A stretch of DNA of 64,000 nucleotides from Entoloma clypeatum (lineage: Eukaryota > Basidiomycota > Agaricomycetes > Agaricales > Entolomataceae): positions 248,001 through 312,000 of the forward strand of contig OY751486.1 in assembly GCA_963565915.1 (NCBI GenBank). Direction: 5' to 3'. The position numbers were made by a program, and so were the translations under genes. The notes under the pieces were generated by a model, which was not told the DNA's origin, made no database searches, and saw only the letters and a list, made by a program, of their open reading frames with translations. Positions 33,743-47,040 of the stretch are shown one piece after another (positions within the stretch are counted from its first letter, which is position 1; every line of letters begins with the position of its first letter).

Positions 33743-36293
33743 ACAACAGGGTCTCGTTGAACACAGGGTGAATCATTTTCCAAGTCTTTGAAAGATCAAG
33801 AAGGTACATGCTAGCCCCTTTCTTCCCTAGGACTTTGAATGGTCCATGTCGGAGTGCGTTGAGTTTCTTCGAGGGATGGTTAGTCCTGATGTTAGTCCCT
33901 TCTAGCCACACCTTGTCTCCGATGCGGTAGTTCCGAGATGGACTCCGTCATGTGTCAACTGTCTTCTTCATCTGGTCCTGTGCCTGTTTTAGCGCTGCAT
34001 TGGCTTCTTCTCGTGTCTGTTTGAGTTTTTTCAAGAAGTCGTTGGCAGCCGGATTGGTGTCTTCTAGCACAAGCTCTCCCTTCCAAGGGTGTAAGCCATA
34101 GTTGAGATAGAATGGTGTGTGCTTCGTCGCCTGATGTTCTTTGTCATTGTACTGGAATTCAGCAATTGCAATCCATTGAGCCCAATCATCTTCCAGATGG
34201 TTAACGAAGTTTTGTAAGAACACTTCTGTTTCCTGATGCAATTGTTCGGCCTGTCCATCGGTCTGTGGGTGGTATGCGGTGGACAGGTTCCTTTTGATTC
34301 CTAGCATGCGGCAAAGTATCTCCATGAACTTCGCGGTGAACTGTGGCCCTCTGTCACTGATGATCTTCTTGGGGATTCCATGAAGCTTCCATATCTGATC
34401 CCGATAGATCTTGGCTAATCCTTCAGCCGATAATTCCACGGTTGTTGGAATGAGATGGAGCATCTTCAAATGTCTATCCGTGATGACCAGAATCGCATTC
34501 TTTCCATCAGACTCTGGTATTGGTCCCACAACATCAATCCCTATGTCTTCCCATGGATGACTTGGTGCTGCATGGGGATGTAGTGGAGCATGTCATTTCT
34601 GTCTGTTGATCTTGTTGCATTGACAGGTGTCACAACCCTTTACGTACTTCTTCACGTCATGCAGGATAGGTACGAGTGAGGAGTTCATGCGTCCGATACT
34701 GTCCTGGATGTCCAGCCACTGGTGCATCATGTGATTCAAACATCAGTTCTTGACGCAGTTGTGGGTCTGGTGGAACATAGACTTGTTTGCCTGCATATGT
34801 GATGCCGTTTTCCTGTTGATACCAACAAGGATTCTTCTTTAGACCCTGGGCTACTTCTGTCTCCATGCGGTTTGAACCCTTGATGCGTGCGATCCACAGA
34901 CTTTTGATGGTCGTGATGTTTCCAATTTTGATGGAATCAGATGTTTCACCCCCTTCAAAGAATTGTTCCTCCGTGAACATCTCCATATGTACCACATCTT
35001 CTGATTCCAATCGTTTCAAGAATAGTCCCTCCTTGAGCATTTGGTCACTGTCTTGTGGTTCGAGTTCCGTTTCATACCATGGTAAACGCGATAGGATATC
35101 CGCTTTTGCATTTGTCTTGCCAGGCACATGCCGTAATTCAAAGTCATAGTCCTGTAACTTCATCTTCCAGCGCCTTTGTCATTGATTTAGGTCCTGAGGA
35201 CAGCGGAAATACTCCAGGTCCTTGTGAATTCATCGCCTTCCTTAATCTGGACATTGTTGTAACCCCACATGATGTCCATCTTATTGAAGTAGACAGCATC
35301 TTTCAGCACGTCCAAGAGGTCGGAGATGCGTGGGAGTGGGAACTTGTCTTTGACCGTAAATTTGTTGACCATGCAGTAGTCTTGTACCAATTGTTTGGAA
35401 CCATCCTTCTTGTTGATGAAGAAACAAGGGGAGGCATAAGGGGATTTGGACGGGTGGATCTTTCCAGTTGCTAGACCCTCGTCTATGAAAGCGTCCAATT
35501 CTTCTTGTTCCTTTTGTGTCATGGGATATGTATTTCCCCCTAGTTCCTTTGGTGCGTCTGGTGTAAGTTCGATACCATGGTCCCATTCCCTTTCCCCCAG
35601 AATCTTATCAAAGTTCTCCTTCTCAAAGAGGTGAGCAAACCGATCAACGTATGAGGGTTGTTTGGTTGTGGGAGGTGGTGTGGGAGTGACGGCTTCCAAG
35701 ATAGGGTCTCCAGGTTTCCATTTCTGGTTTGACTTCTTTGGTGCATCTTTGTCGCATACTTCAACCATGCGAACCTGGTGTTTGCGGCCATCGAGGTTAA
35801 CCCTGAAATCCGAATGTTTGGTTTGGCATGTAGTTAGACACCGGTTGAACGTTACAGCGCCGGTCGTCCAATTGATTGTAGGGTTGTGGTGTACCAACCA
35901 GTCATGTCCCAAGAGCATATCTGTTCTCCCAATGTCCAGCACCATCGCTTCCATGGTTTCCTGATGTGTTCCCAAATCCAGCTTGACTTCGGCAAGTTGG
36001 TTTGCTTTCTGTTGTCGATTTGGTGATCCATCCGCATTTAGAATTGTTATGGACGGTATTCCTCGCGTAGGGAGGTTCTGTTCACGTACTATTCTGGGAT
36101 GGATGCATGTGCATTCACATCCACTATCAACCTCAGGTTGAATGACCTTTGGTCCTCGTTGTGTTTTGAGCTGAGCTAACAGCCTGATTTCTCGTCGTTT
36201 TGGAGGTTTGTCTCCCTTCACAATCTTAGTTGACACAGCGGCTCGCTTGGCAGGGATGACATAGGTTCTATTGTCTGCAGTCATACAAGGCAA
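33739..36293 (-). pseudogene. gypsy-2 pol with RT/RNase H deletion
   Basis: Protease (VDSGCECT near 36140) and the start of reverse transcriptase (MDIMWGYNNVQI) are present. At about 35220-35230 the frame jumps from KEGDEF to HKDLEYFRCPQDLNQ, so the RT palm with its YxDD motif and most of RNase H, roughly 300 residues, are deleted. A TGA at 35181-35179 replaces an expected Arg codon. The integrase zinc region, then VITDRH, SDRGPQF and STAYHPQTDGQAE follow up to 33948, and a C-terminal piece reaches 33739. DYCMVN has Cys for the usual Arg. The element is dead. Confidence 0.85.
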
Positions 36294-37164
36294 GCAAGTC
36301 CATTTAATAGATAGGGGTCGCGACTTAGCATCATTTAATCGGACCCTTTGGGAAAATCCTTCTCATCGGCTTCTAAGATTGTGGTTTCATCATTCTCGGC
36401 ATCTTCCTCAGACACCTTCCTAACCCTTCCGGAGTTCTTCTTCGGCCCATCTTTCTTCTTTGGAGTGCTGCAGTCCTTAGCAAGGTGACCGAAGCGTTGA
36501 CAGTTGTAGCAACGGGCTACTCCTGCTTTGTCGATCTCCATGGCTTTGCCCTGACCACCATAAGTGGTACCCGATCCGGTGCGCATGTCGCCGCCACCTC
36601 GGATGACCAGTGCATGTCCCTCCATCTGTCGTCCCTTGTTTCGGATCTCCTTAGCATACTCGGAGTACGTCTTGCCATCACTAGCCACTTGTTCAGAGAT
36701 TCTGCGGTTGACGTTCTTTTCTAGGATGTATTTCCCAGTTTCTTCGCCAAGGTTTGACAGCTTCAAGAGCTCTTCGAATCCATCTAAAAATTCGTCGACG
36801 GTGCGTTTCTCTTGTCTTAGGACTTCGAGTCTTCCTTTGGCAGCAGCTGACTTGTTGGCGATAGAGAATGGTGTGGCGATGTTATCGGAGAAACCTAGCC
36901 AGGTGATGTTCTCATTGTCAATGGCAAGAGCGTCTAACTTGTTACTGGCCCAGTGCCTGCCGGACCCTTCCATCATGCGGGATAGCACCGCAAGAATCTT
37001 CTGATCATCTGTTAGGCTCTTTTGGAACCTGAGGTATAGTTTGGTGGCTTTCCACCACTTGTCAAAGGTATGTCTGTCCTTGAACATCCCAGGATCCTTG
37101 ATGATCTTGGATGTATCCATTGTTTGTACTGCCGGAGCTTCTGCCATGTCTAGAGTCTGCAGAG

Positions 37165-37472
37165 TGTTGAAACTTTTCCATCACATAGATTAGATTAGAT
37201 TAGATTACATCACGTGACCATAGACATCTTTGATTACATACTTGTTTGGTTGGTACAAACAGTAGTACAGTATATAAGACCAGGAAACTGCCAATATCAA
37301 CAAGTTGTCTCTTGACTCTTAACCAGCTCCATCGCTCTTACCAGCCTCAACCGCTCTCACCAGCCTCACCCCTCCAAACCATGTAAGTGGCTAGAACGGT
37401 TACGTAGAGTACTTCCACTGTAGCTGTGTTGCTCAGTACATCTGTGGCTAGCGCCCAGGTGGAACTTCAACA
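37165..37472 (+). repeat. 5' LTR of copia-1
   Basis: 308 bp with short GATTA/TAATC repeats near the start, TATATAAG at about 37272-37279 as a TATA box, and CA at the end. It serves as promoter and 5' transcript end. Confidence 0.92.
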
Positions 37473-37484
37473 GGTTATGGGCCC
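37473..37484 (+). other. copia-1 primer site complementary to the tRNA-iMet anticodon arm
   Basis: GGTTATGGGCCC directly follows the LTR. Its complement GGGCCCATAACC is the anticodon stem and loop of eukaryotic initiator tRNA-Met, as used by Drosophila copia-type half-tRNA priming. The same site is in copia-2 (57311-57322). Confidence 0.65.
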
Positions 37485-37829
37485 CGGATAGCAGAGGGAC
37501 CTGGGAACGCTGGCAGCAGCAAGTACCTGCCCACTCTACCCTGGTTGGCAAAGAACCGATCGAAAGATCCGGTCTCTGAGTCATACTTCTTCACACATGA
37601 ACCTGGGAACGTCATTACGACAAGTACCTGTCATGAAGCGTCCCTAAGGGGATTGACTTAGTACACATCATGTGGAAACGTTGATCGTACCTCATACACT
37701 TCTGACAAAAAGGGTTTTTCCCACAACCGCTATTCCTGAAGGGAATATGTTATGAGGAATCATTTATTTGTTTTCTCTAAAAATCAAGAACATCACTGAT
37801 TGGGAGAACTCCTTTTAGACTCATTAAAA

Positions 37830-40800
37830 ATGTCTACCTCTCACTCCGCCCTCAACTCCATCGCCATCTTCGACGGCATCGACTACCAGAGTTGGGCCGA
37901 AAAAATGAAGTCGTACCTTCTCCATCAAGGAGTCTGGCGCCTCGTATCCGGCGACATTGAGCGCCCCGACATCAAGGACTTTACGGTCACGGTCTCCACC
38001 CCTGCCTCCGCCACCTCGACATCTGCGACTCAACCTCTGGTGGTCACTATCACCGTCGACCAACCCGCCTTCCACAAAGAAAGGAAGACCTGGATTAGAG
38101 ACGACGACATGGCTCTGGGTTCCATCTGTCTCAAAGTCTCCGAAGCAATCAGGAGGCACATCAAGGACGCCGCAACCTCAAAAGAAGCCTGGACGTCATT
38201 GAAGGACTCCTATTCAAAGGTCTCCCCCGCCACCATATTTGGCGACTTCAAAGCCGCTGCCTCCTTCAAGCTGTCGGGTCGCGACCCCGTACCGGAAATT
38301 GAGCGCCTTGGATCACTCTTCGCTCGCCTCAGCGACTCGAAATTCGTTGTGCCTGATCTGATGCAGGCTATGATCTTGGCAAGTGCGATTCCTGATGCCT
38401 GGTCGTCTCTCTCCACCGCCCTCTTCCAGGTCTACGACACCGATGACTTCACATGGCAGGCCGTCTCCGACAGCATCATTTCGGAGTACAGGCGCAAGTA
38501 TGCGATAGGGTCTACTCGGGCGTCCAACGAGCAGGCCCGGAAGATCTCCGGGACTAAGTGAAAGGGGCAGGACCCCAAATGGGAAAAGCAGCAAAAGCCG
38601 AGTACCTCGCAGAACAATGCTGACGAGCAGCCTAACTCGACCGACCCGAGTACCGCTTCTGAAAAGAAGAAGGGAAAGGGACGCTGGCGCAACCAGAAGA
38701 AATGCGCCAACAATGCGGACAACGAGTCCGACCAAGCCGAGGAGATGGTCGAGTTCATCGCACCAGCCATTGAGCACATCCCTCGTCGTCCTGCTCCTTG
38801 TCCCCTTCCTCCTCGTCAACGTGCCCCTTGCCCTCTCCCTCCTCATCGTGCACCGTCTTTCACCACCGTAACTGTTCGCGGAAAGACTTCCTTTACTGCA
38901 CAGCCTGAGTCAGAAAGGATGCAGTCACTACTGCAACGCATGAACCCTCCTCCTTCCCAGTACACCGGGCTTCCTTCTGGAAAGCCTGCGGATGGGGCCG
39001 GATGTTTTTGAGGACGAGATAGAACTTGACGGTTCGTCAAAACCCTTTCTTAAACCTTACCAATTGCGGAAAGCTGACAATACCTCTCAACAGACGTATA
39101 ACATAATAGCCAGTACCAGTACAGAATGCGTAGATCACTTTAGCAGTGATTTACATAAAAAATATATCAAACATTTTGCTTCTTGTACACATTGTAAGGA
39201 AAAAGAACGCGCGCAATGGATATTAGATTCCGGCGCCTCTTTACACTTCACCTATGAGTTTAAGGACTTCGCATATTATAGACCTCTTACGGTCAAGCGA
39301 TTCATCCAAACTGCAGCTAAAGGGAAGAAACTGGAAATACTCGGAGTTGGGGCCGTTCCAGTACGGCACACCCTAAATGGGGAAGTTAAAACCCATCTTC
39401 TCAGACCGGTGTTCTACATCCCGGACATGGACACACGCCTATTGTCCCTAGGCGTCTTCCTTAACCATGGTTACAAAGTAGACGGGACTTGTGGAGAGAT
39501 CAACATCTCCAAAGGGCTGAGCAAAATCCAGTTTTCGCCCCACATCCTTGGTCAAACTATTTACTGGTTAGACACTGAAATACGCTATGACCAGATCCAT
39601 GCGATCTCAAGCAAAATCACTGTCGAAACATGGCACAAGCGCCTTGGTCACCCAAATGATCAAGCACTCCGAAAGATTCCCACCAGTACCAAAGGGGTAC
39701 CTGAGACACTAGTACGTGAGAAATCACAGGAAAATTGCACAGGTTGCCTCAAAGGGAAAATGCTGAATCAGTCATATCCCAATTCGATGACAAGGGCAAC
39801 AAAAACCTTTGATCTGATCCATTCCGATCTCAAACAGATATCCACAGCATCATACCACAAATATAAATATTTCCTTACATTTTTGGACGACTTTTCATCC
39901 CACGTCTGGGTCGTCTTGCTTAGGAAGAAGTCAGATGCCGTCACGGCACTACGACAATTCCTTGCGATGATCCAGAATCAATTCGCCGCCACCCCTAAGA
40001 AATGGCGAGTTGATGGAGGTGGAGAGTTTAACGAATACAAGGATGTGCTTGCCGATCATGGAATTCTGGTCGACGTCACGCTCCCGTATCAGCACCAGCA
40101 GAACGGTAGAGCAGAACGGATAAATCGAACCCTGTGGGAGAAATCTCAGGCCTTGCGCTTCGACGTGTGCTTACCCCCTATGTGGTGGGAATTCTGTTTG
40201 GAACATGCAGCTTTTCTCTACAACAGAACCCCCATGCAGCGTCTCGAATGGAATACCCCTTACTTCGGGGTGACCAATGAGATCCCCGATATGTCAAGCA
40301 TCAGAGTCTTCGGATGTCAGGCATATGTGTATATCCCAAAAGAAAAACGTAGAAATTCCCTGGAGTCTAGATCTCGATTGATGATTTATCTCGGATCAAA
40401 GCCAGGGGTCAAAGGATACCGTTTTATGGATCCTGAGACTAATACAATTTTCATGGGTGGGAAAGCTATCTTTGATGAAAGCAAGTACCCTAGATGCCAC
40501 ATCGACCCTTTGCCAGAAAACCATCCAGAAATGGAAAACCCAGAACCGGCTGATGAGTTTGAGGACCTCATCCCCGGAAACGATGACAATGACAGCCATT
40601 ACGAAAAACCTCACGACCCTGTTCCCACTGGACAGGATCACCCTGAATCAGATGATGACTTGCCGTCTAGCGAGCCCAACGATGAACCGCGAGTACCCAC
40701 TCCGGAACCCGAACAAGTACCAGATCGACCGATCAGGGAACGACGAGTTCGCAGAATGCCAGACAGCATCTATGGGGAAGACACCCCTGCTTCTGATCTT

Positions 40801-42471
40801 CAAAAAATGGATTGAAGACGTAGATTGGGCGGTCAAACGGCATGGATGAACGATCTCCTGATGGAGGCAATCTCCATCCAAGTAGGCATCATCGAAATGT
40901 CACACAAAGACATATACTCTCTTCCGAACAAAGAAGATTGGTATGCGGCAGAATGAAAAGAGCTAGACATGCTCAAAAGCCGCGGGGTGATCACGGAGTT
41001 AGTACCCCTACCTACAGGGAGGAAAGCACTAAGGAACAAATGGGTTTACAATGAAAAATCCGACGGGCGTCTGAAAGCGCACCTGGTTGCAAAAGGCTTC
41101 TCACAGGTAGAAGGGATCCATTTCGATCAGATCTTCTCACCAGTAGTGAGGTACGAGACTGTCCGATTGATTTTGGCATTGACAGCCCTTGAAGGGTGGT
41201 TCATGACATTCTTGGACGTCTCATCAGCCTTCCTCTATGGAAGACTCCATGAGGTAATTTACATGCGACAGCCTGAGGGCTACATAGTAAAAGGGAAAGA
41301 AAACTTTGTGTACCGACTATACAAAGCCCTATACGAACTCAAGCAGGCCGCATTAGCCTGGTGGAGAGAACTCGATTCCTCCATGAAAAAGCTCGGCTTT
41401 GTCCGGCTTCACTCCGATGTGGGAATATTCATTCACAAAAGTACCAACGGGGAAATTGTAATCGCCGTCATCTATGTCGACGACTCTGCTTTTCTTGGCA
41501 CAAACCGGGAATATACGCTAGAAAAGAAGAAGGCCTTCATGACAACATTGGAATGCAGGGACCTAGGTCACCTAGTGCCCGATGGGGAACCGAAAGAATT
41601 TCTCTCGATCCAAATAAGGCAACATGGGAAGAGAATCTTCATTGATCAAGTACCTTACCTTGAGAAAATTCTCGCGCGAATGGGGATGAGCGAATCAAAC
41701 GCCACCCACACCCCACTTCTGACGGGCTATAAACCCATGAAGTCCGAAGATGAACCCAATGCGGAACTCAGATCCAAGTACCAATCCGTCATTGGATCAC
41801 TATTGTACTTAATGATTGGGACAAGACCCGACATTTGTTTTGCCGTGATCAAAATGTCCCAATTTTCCGCAAACCCTACCAAACACCATTTAGAAGTGGC
41901 TAGGGATATTTGCAGATATTTGAAGGCGACAAAAGATTACGCAATCATGTACGATGGGGATTCTGGGAAAGGGATCTACGCCTTCACAGACTCCGATTGG
42001 GCGTCAGACAAAAACACCAGGAAATCCACCACTGGTTACTTCATATCGCTGGCGTCTGGAGCAGTAACATGGGTTTCATCAGCACAAAAAACCATTGCCC
42101 TCTCTTCTACGGAAGCAGAATACATGGCGCTATCAGATTGCAGTCGGGCAGTAACATGGCTTAGAAGCATGCTTGCCGAACTTGGAATGCAGATCGGATC
42201 GGTTCCGATCTATGGAGATAACAATGGCTCCGTCTTTATCGCATCCAATCCTGTAACTGAGAAGCGATCCAAGCACATCGACGTGCGATTCCACTTCGTC
42301 AGAGAAAAAGTATCCGAAGGAATTATTACGGTTGAATTCATCGAAGGAGTGAATAACCCTGCAGACCTTTTAACTAAGAATCTGGGGAAAATCCTCTTTA
42401 GCAAGTTTATCCCGTACTTTGGACTACTCAAAAAACTAGACGAAAAAGAGTACCTATATGGGAAAAAGTAA
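37830..42471 (+). pseudogene. copia-1 gag-pol, disrupted
   Basis: Compared with intact copia-2, this frame starts at ATG 37830 (MSTSHSALNS). It has TGA for CGA at 38559-38561, a deletion with frame change at about 38988 (near SGKP, roughly 60 residues lost), TGA at 40813-40815 and TGA at 40954-40956. The protease DSGASLHF, integrase, reverse transcriptase (YVDDSAFL) and RNase H (TDSDWAS, STEAEYMA) are otherwise preserved up to the stop at 42471. Three of four lesions are C-to-T changes at CpG-type codons. Confidence 0.92.
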
Positions 42472-42507
42472 AAATGTATTTAGAAGTATGTACTAAATAT
42501 GGGGGGG

Positions 42508-42815
42508 TGTTGAAACTTTTCCATCACGTAGATTAGATTAGATTAGATTACATCACGTGACCATAGACATCTTTGATTACATACTTGTTTGGTTGGTACA
42601 AACAGTAGTACAGTATATAAGACCAGGAAACTGCCAATATCAACAAGTTGTCTCTTGACTCTTAACCAGCTCCATCGCTCTTACCAGCCTCAACCGCTCT
42701 CACCAGCCTCACCCCTCCAAACCATGTAAGTGGCTAGAACGGTTACGTAGAGTACTTCCACTGTAGCTGTGTTGCTCAGTACATCTGTGGCTAGCGCCCA
42801 GGTGGAACTTCAACA
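42508..42815 (+). repeat. 3' LTR of copia-1
   Basis: 308 bp, identical to the 5' LTR except for one base in the TCACRTAG block. It follows the polypurine tract GGGGGG and is bounded by the CAGAG duplication. Confidence 0.92.
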
Positions 42816-43578
42816 CAGAGAAGGAGAGGGGTCGGGTTGTTGGAATGAAGATGGGGTTTGGGATACAGGTAAGGGTTGAAAATAAGTCCCTGTTCTAGGC
42901 ATCTGTTCAGTATCTGACTGCGCGGAGTCAAAAGCAAATTTGTCAGGGGACTTGTCAGCGGAATCGGTGGCAAGTTTGGGGTATTTCCTCTGTAGATCTC
43001 TAATGAATCTCTGTTCCTGCGCGTCTGTTGGTTGCGAGAAGGGGTCAAGTCTCTCATTTCATGCCCAACGGTTGTACTCGGTCTGTTGCTCACTGGTGGT
43101 GAAGTGGGCGTAGATCTGTTCTTTCCAGTAAGATGTGATGATGTGGCTCTGGGATGTCTCGATGTGAGTGTCCTAATCAATCTTCTGATAACGGTTGTCT
43201 GGACACCAATCAACTCTCTGATCTCTGTGATCCAACCTGTCTGAGGTCCTTCTTGAACACGAAAACTTTTGAGTTCGTTCTGTCGGGCGTTGTAACGCAC
43301 GATCTAGTGTTGTCGAGCAAGATGGATGCTCTCTGCTATCTCGCCGTGGGGGCGATGCTCGTCGTTGTCTAGTTCTTCGTCAAGCACCTGCTGTAGGATG
43401 CAACGGATCTCCGATTCGATGTACTGCTGGATGAGTGTAAAATCGATACTGTCTCGAGGACTTAGCTCCTCCTGTCGGGCTTCTGGTGTGGTGAATGGGT
43501 TACTGGTGAAGTCTTCAAAGAAGCGCGACATCTTGACTTGTCTGGTAGTTGCTCTCTTCGCTCTGGGCGAACCTAACG

Positions 43579-43589
43579 AGATTTAGCAA
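43579..43589 (-). other. Self-primer binding site of gypsy-2
   Basis: TTGCTAAATCT on the minus strand, 2 nt after the LTR end, is the exact 11-nt complement of AGATTTAGCAA at the predicted transcript start in the LTR. This matches the self-priming scheme known from Tf1/sushi elements and replaces a tRNA site. Confidence 0.7.
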
Positions 43590-43591
43590 CT

Positions 43592-43952
43592 TGTTATGCT
43601 TAACAAACCATTCCAAGGTTCAGGCAGAGTATGCAGGAAGTGGAAAGGCGAAGAGCAATGTGATTGCTAAATCTAAGGAATGTAGCTATGGTATATGAGG
43701 TTTATATAGTACTGACTATGAGCGGTAGCGAATGAGTCAGTAACTGCGGAAGGCAGTGCACATGAGTAAGACGACTGCAGACTGAGTAATACTACTGCTG
43801 TGGAGCTGAGTAAAGCTACTGCGGACTGAGTCAAACTGGGAATATAAGGAGGCAAAAGTAGGTATTAGACATAGTGTATTCGTAAGAGGGTGCCGAGCTG
43901 GGCCGATAAGTAAAAGTGATGATGTCGTCAGCATACCGTAGAGTCCGTAACA
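43592..43952 (-). repeat. 5' LTR of gypsy-2
   Basis: 361 bp, ends TGTTAC..ATAACA on the minus strand, matching the 368-bp LTR at 63005-63372. On the minus strand a TATATAAA box (43708-43701) lies 34 bp before AGATTTAGCAA (43674-43664), the likely transcript start. The right copy has the same spacing. Confidence 0.85.
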
Positions 43953-45919
43953 ACGTTGGAGGTAGGGCTCCGATGAAGAGGCGATCTCCCTCTTCAAACT
44001 CATCTTCCTCCTCTGCATCGTCTTCCAACGGCTCATCCGATGATTGTTCTTCGTCCTCGCTTACATCTTCCACCCAGGGGCCTCGCGGGGCCTCCTCCGC
44101 TAATCCAGCATCTGGTGTCGGACCCATCTGACAAGTGCGGATGTGTGCCTGCTTGAATTTGCAGACCTTCTGCTCCTGAATGGCCTCCTGATGGCAAGTC
44201 CAACAGCAAGCCAGACATCAACTCATTCTCACCTCCCTGGACGTCCCATCTACCTTGGGATTGTGCTCCTTGAGCCACGTGAATCCAAGTACAATATCCT
44301 GCTTTCCCAGTCCAGTTACTGCGAGCTGGGTCTGCTCTGTGTGATTCTGATATCAGATTATAACATCCAGGACCTCCGATATTGCTCCGGGGTTGTTCGG
44401 AGTACCATCGACATTGTAGACAGGGATTGCATATTGTAGCCTTCAGGTACTGAGTCGATGTTTCTCTACCAGGGAGCGGTCAATGAAGGAGCCAGTCGCT
44501 CCACTATCAAGGAGAGCCTTTTGTGAAAGGGTATCCTTGGTATCTGTTGTCTCCAGAACAACATCTAGTCCAATAGCGTTGTCGGAGCCGTCGGAGGCCA
44601 GGATGTATTTTTTCGGACGTCGTCGTTCCCATTTTCAGAGTCGGGGTTGGATGACTTTCAGAGTCGGGGTTGGACGACTTCCAGAGTTGGGGTAGGTGTG
44701 ACTGAGGGTTCATTCTGCGCCGAGTTATAGGGAGAAGAAGTAAAATCTGATTCATCTATAGACAAGGAAGCATAATGATTGCTAGTGGACAATGAGGGCA
44801 CACCATTCACTCATTGTCGGGGGGAAAATCCTCTTGTTTGTCTTCCGCTTGCTCCGACACTCCAGCAATGTCGAGGGTAGACACCACTGCATCTTTAGCG
44901 GCTAGTTGGTCCATCATGTACTCCTCCTGTTTGTCCAACATCATGAATCGGACGTCGAATCGGAGCGGACACTCGCGACTGAAATGACCAGTTTTACCAC
45001 ATCTGAAGCATACATTGGTGTTCTTACCCCTGACGTGAGAGGCATCAATATCCATTGCATTGGGGTCGTGGATGGTCGGAGTCGGAGCAATGACTGTCAG
45101 AGGTGCACATGGAATATAGGGGATGAAAGGTCAGGGAAATACAGATCCTGCTGCTGCCTTCAGTGTGGTCGGAGCAGTGCAGAAAGGGTTTGGGCGTGTC
45201 GGAACTGTGGACTTGAAAGCTTTATTGGCGATTCAATTATCATTGTTGACTCGTGCGGCTGCATACCAGGCATCCGGGTTGTCATCCGCGGGTCGTCCGA
45301 AAGTTAGTGTCGCAATTTCGGATTGGATGTCAGATCGGAGGCCATGTCAGAACCTGAGTACTATGTTCGTTCCTTCGGTGTACCCAGCCTTTTCGACATA
45401 ATCTTTGAAGTTGTCAATGTAAGCCTCCACATCCCGACTACCTTGGTAATAGGCTTCTCCCTCAAGAATGAGCCGTGCATCTTGTTCTTCGTTTTTCGGA
45501 GTGAACTCTGTGATGAACGCAGTTTGGAACTGCACCCAGGTCTGGTGACACGGAGCTCCAGTCCGACACTCTTGTCGGAGGACGTGGTCGGCGAAGCGCA
45601 TCCACTCTTCATGAAGGAAAGCGCCCAATAGATCCTAGCATGATTGTCTGCAAACTGTTCCGGAACCAGTCCCATATACAGTTCGCAAGAATTAAGAAAA
45701 GTCCAACCAGTGGTACGTGCTCCATCAAAGTCCAACGGAGTTGTGGGTTTGGCCCGACGCACACCTGGATTGGCAGGTGCAATCGGGGCTGGCAGAAAGG
45801 CCGGAACTGGGGCCTCCGCTGGAGGGGGAATCGGGTTGGGGTTGGGAATGGGAACAGGTGGAATAGCAGCATGGATAGGTTGTTCGAGTTGAGCGGTAAT
45901 GTTGGTGAGGGTCTGGTGG
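43953..45919 (-). pseudogene. gypsy-3 gag body and protease fragment
   Basis: Minus-strand reading from 45919 gives TLTNITAQLEQPIHAA, a Pro-rich stretch, the gag core (PLDFDGARTTGWTFLNSCEL, then HQTWVQFQTAFITEF), a CCHC knuckle CFRCGKTGHFSREC (about 45030-44990) and a protease with LLDSGATGSFIDRSL (about 44520). TGA codons occur after RLST and elsewhere. The piece ends at 43953 at the gypsy-2 LTR. Its N-terminus is found at 61330-61089, beyond the hAT element. RT and integrase are absent from the window. Confidence 0.8.
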
Positions 45920-46659
45920 TAGTGTCCGAAGGTTCAGTCTACATAGACCTGAACTGGACTGAACTGAACTGAAAAATAGACCACGTTGGACTGAACTGCG
46001 GTCTAAGGTCTATACGTTTTAGAAAATTTAGACTGCAGTTCAGTCTAGATTTTTTTTTTGACTTAGACCGCAAAAAGACCGGTCTAAACAGGTCCAGACC
46101 GGTCTTTTTGCCCTTTGGGATACACCTCCAACCCCCTCCTAATATTCTACAATTTTTGGAGATTTTTCAGTAATCTGCATAATATTCTAGATACTTATAG
46201 TCCAATTTCATCGGTCCAAGGCTTGTTTTGAAGCTACAACTGAGGGGAATACATTTCTAGCTTGTACATAAACTCTTGCTCAGAGTCACAAAGGTTAAGA
46301 ACTGAGTGAAACATGGTGAAAACATAGATAAAACATATGATTACAGTGTTATTTTTGTTGTATCTGTACTATTATTACAGTGTTATTTTTGTTATATATG
46401 TGTGCCTCTCACTGTGGAGTGAGCAATGGGTGGATGCATTGATTCGATGTTCGATGATGCGCGACACGCGCGCATCAAATATGTCAAATATATGTAAACA
46501 AACTTAAAAAACATCGCATTTCTCCTTAATATAGCTACACAGGAGGAAGTAAGCTTACAGACTATATAAATTATGTAGCAGAGTATCATATGTCAATAAA
46601 TATGTATTTATTTCATGAATTTGCGCCATGGATTGGAGCATATAGCGATGCAACACTTT

Positions 46660-47040
46660 ACACCAAATAATAGTAAACAATATGCAAATGCATCGCGCAG
46701 GCGCGCGCGGTGCCTTCCTCATGATCTAATAATAGTTTAACATGATAGAACTCATCAATATATATGTATTCACCTTCTGAAACACCTTGTATAATTTTTA
46801 GATCTCTAGATAAGATAGAAATGATGAAATGTGCATATTTCAGTAAAAGTGTTATATCTCCATAATGAATGCACCAAATTTGAAAAACAGATGTGCTGTG
46901 AGGTCCCCTGAATGAGGAGAATCCAAAGCTGAAACAAATTTTTTTGGTCAAATTTTCGACCTATTTTGCTTATATTCACCTCATCAAGTCCTTGAATTTT
47001 ATTGGAATGGTCTGAATAGGTGTACATGCCATGTTTCAAT
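46660..47040 (-). repeat. Dispersed repeat, copy 2 (unknown family)
   Basis: The minus strand of 46850-47040 resembles 195-400, and the similarity in peptide-like readings shifts frame. The surrounding 46120-47460 is AT-rich, and I see no gene there. Confidence 0.45.

Larger units (their letters stand above)
37165..42815 (+). mobile_element. Full-length copia element copia-1, 5651 bp
   Basis: LTRs of 308 bp at 37165-37472 and 42508-42815 (TGTTGAAAC..TTCAACA) differ at one base, a CG/CA site. The target duplication is CAGAG (37160-37164 and 42816-42820). A G-run ending at 42507 is the polypurine tract. A primer site directly follows the left LTR. The internal ORF has three TGA codons and one deletion, so the element cannot move by itself despite being young by its LTRs. 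Confidence 0.95.
36335..43531 (-). pseudogene. gypsy-2 gag, interrupted by copia-1
   Basis: The N-terminal part starts at ATG 43531 (MSRFFEDFTSNPF) and has a helical region. It contains a TAG at HLARQH where the copy at 63.6 kb has CAG, and a TGA where that copy has CGA. Both copies share a frame change near VQTTVIRR, so a short intron or an old frameshift is possible. Across the copia-1 target site (one CAGAG) the frame continues into LQTLDMAEAPAVQ and the 37147-36335 part, with a gag core (WWKATKLYLRF) and a CCHC knuckle, CYNCQRFGHLAKDC. The last part alone is 270 codons and open. Confidence 0.75.
33739..43952 (-). mobile_element. Ty3/gypsy element gypsy-2, 3'-truncated, split by copia-1
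   Basis: From right to left: 5' LTR 43592-43952, primer site 43579-43589, gag (43531-42816 continuing at 37164-36335), pol (36293-33739). The element breaks off in the integrase C-terminal region against KDZ sequence; no 3' LTR or target duplication remains. Copia-1 is inserted between 37164 and 42816 with duplicated CAGAG. A second copy of the family begins at 63005. Confidence 0.85.
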
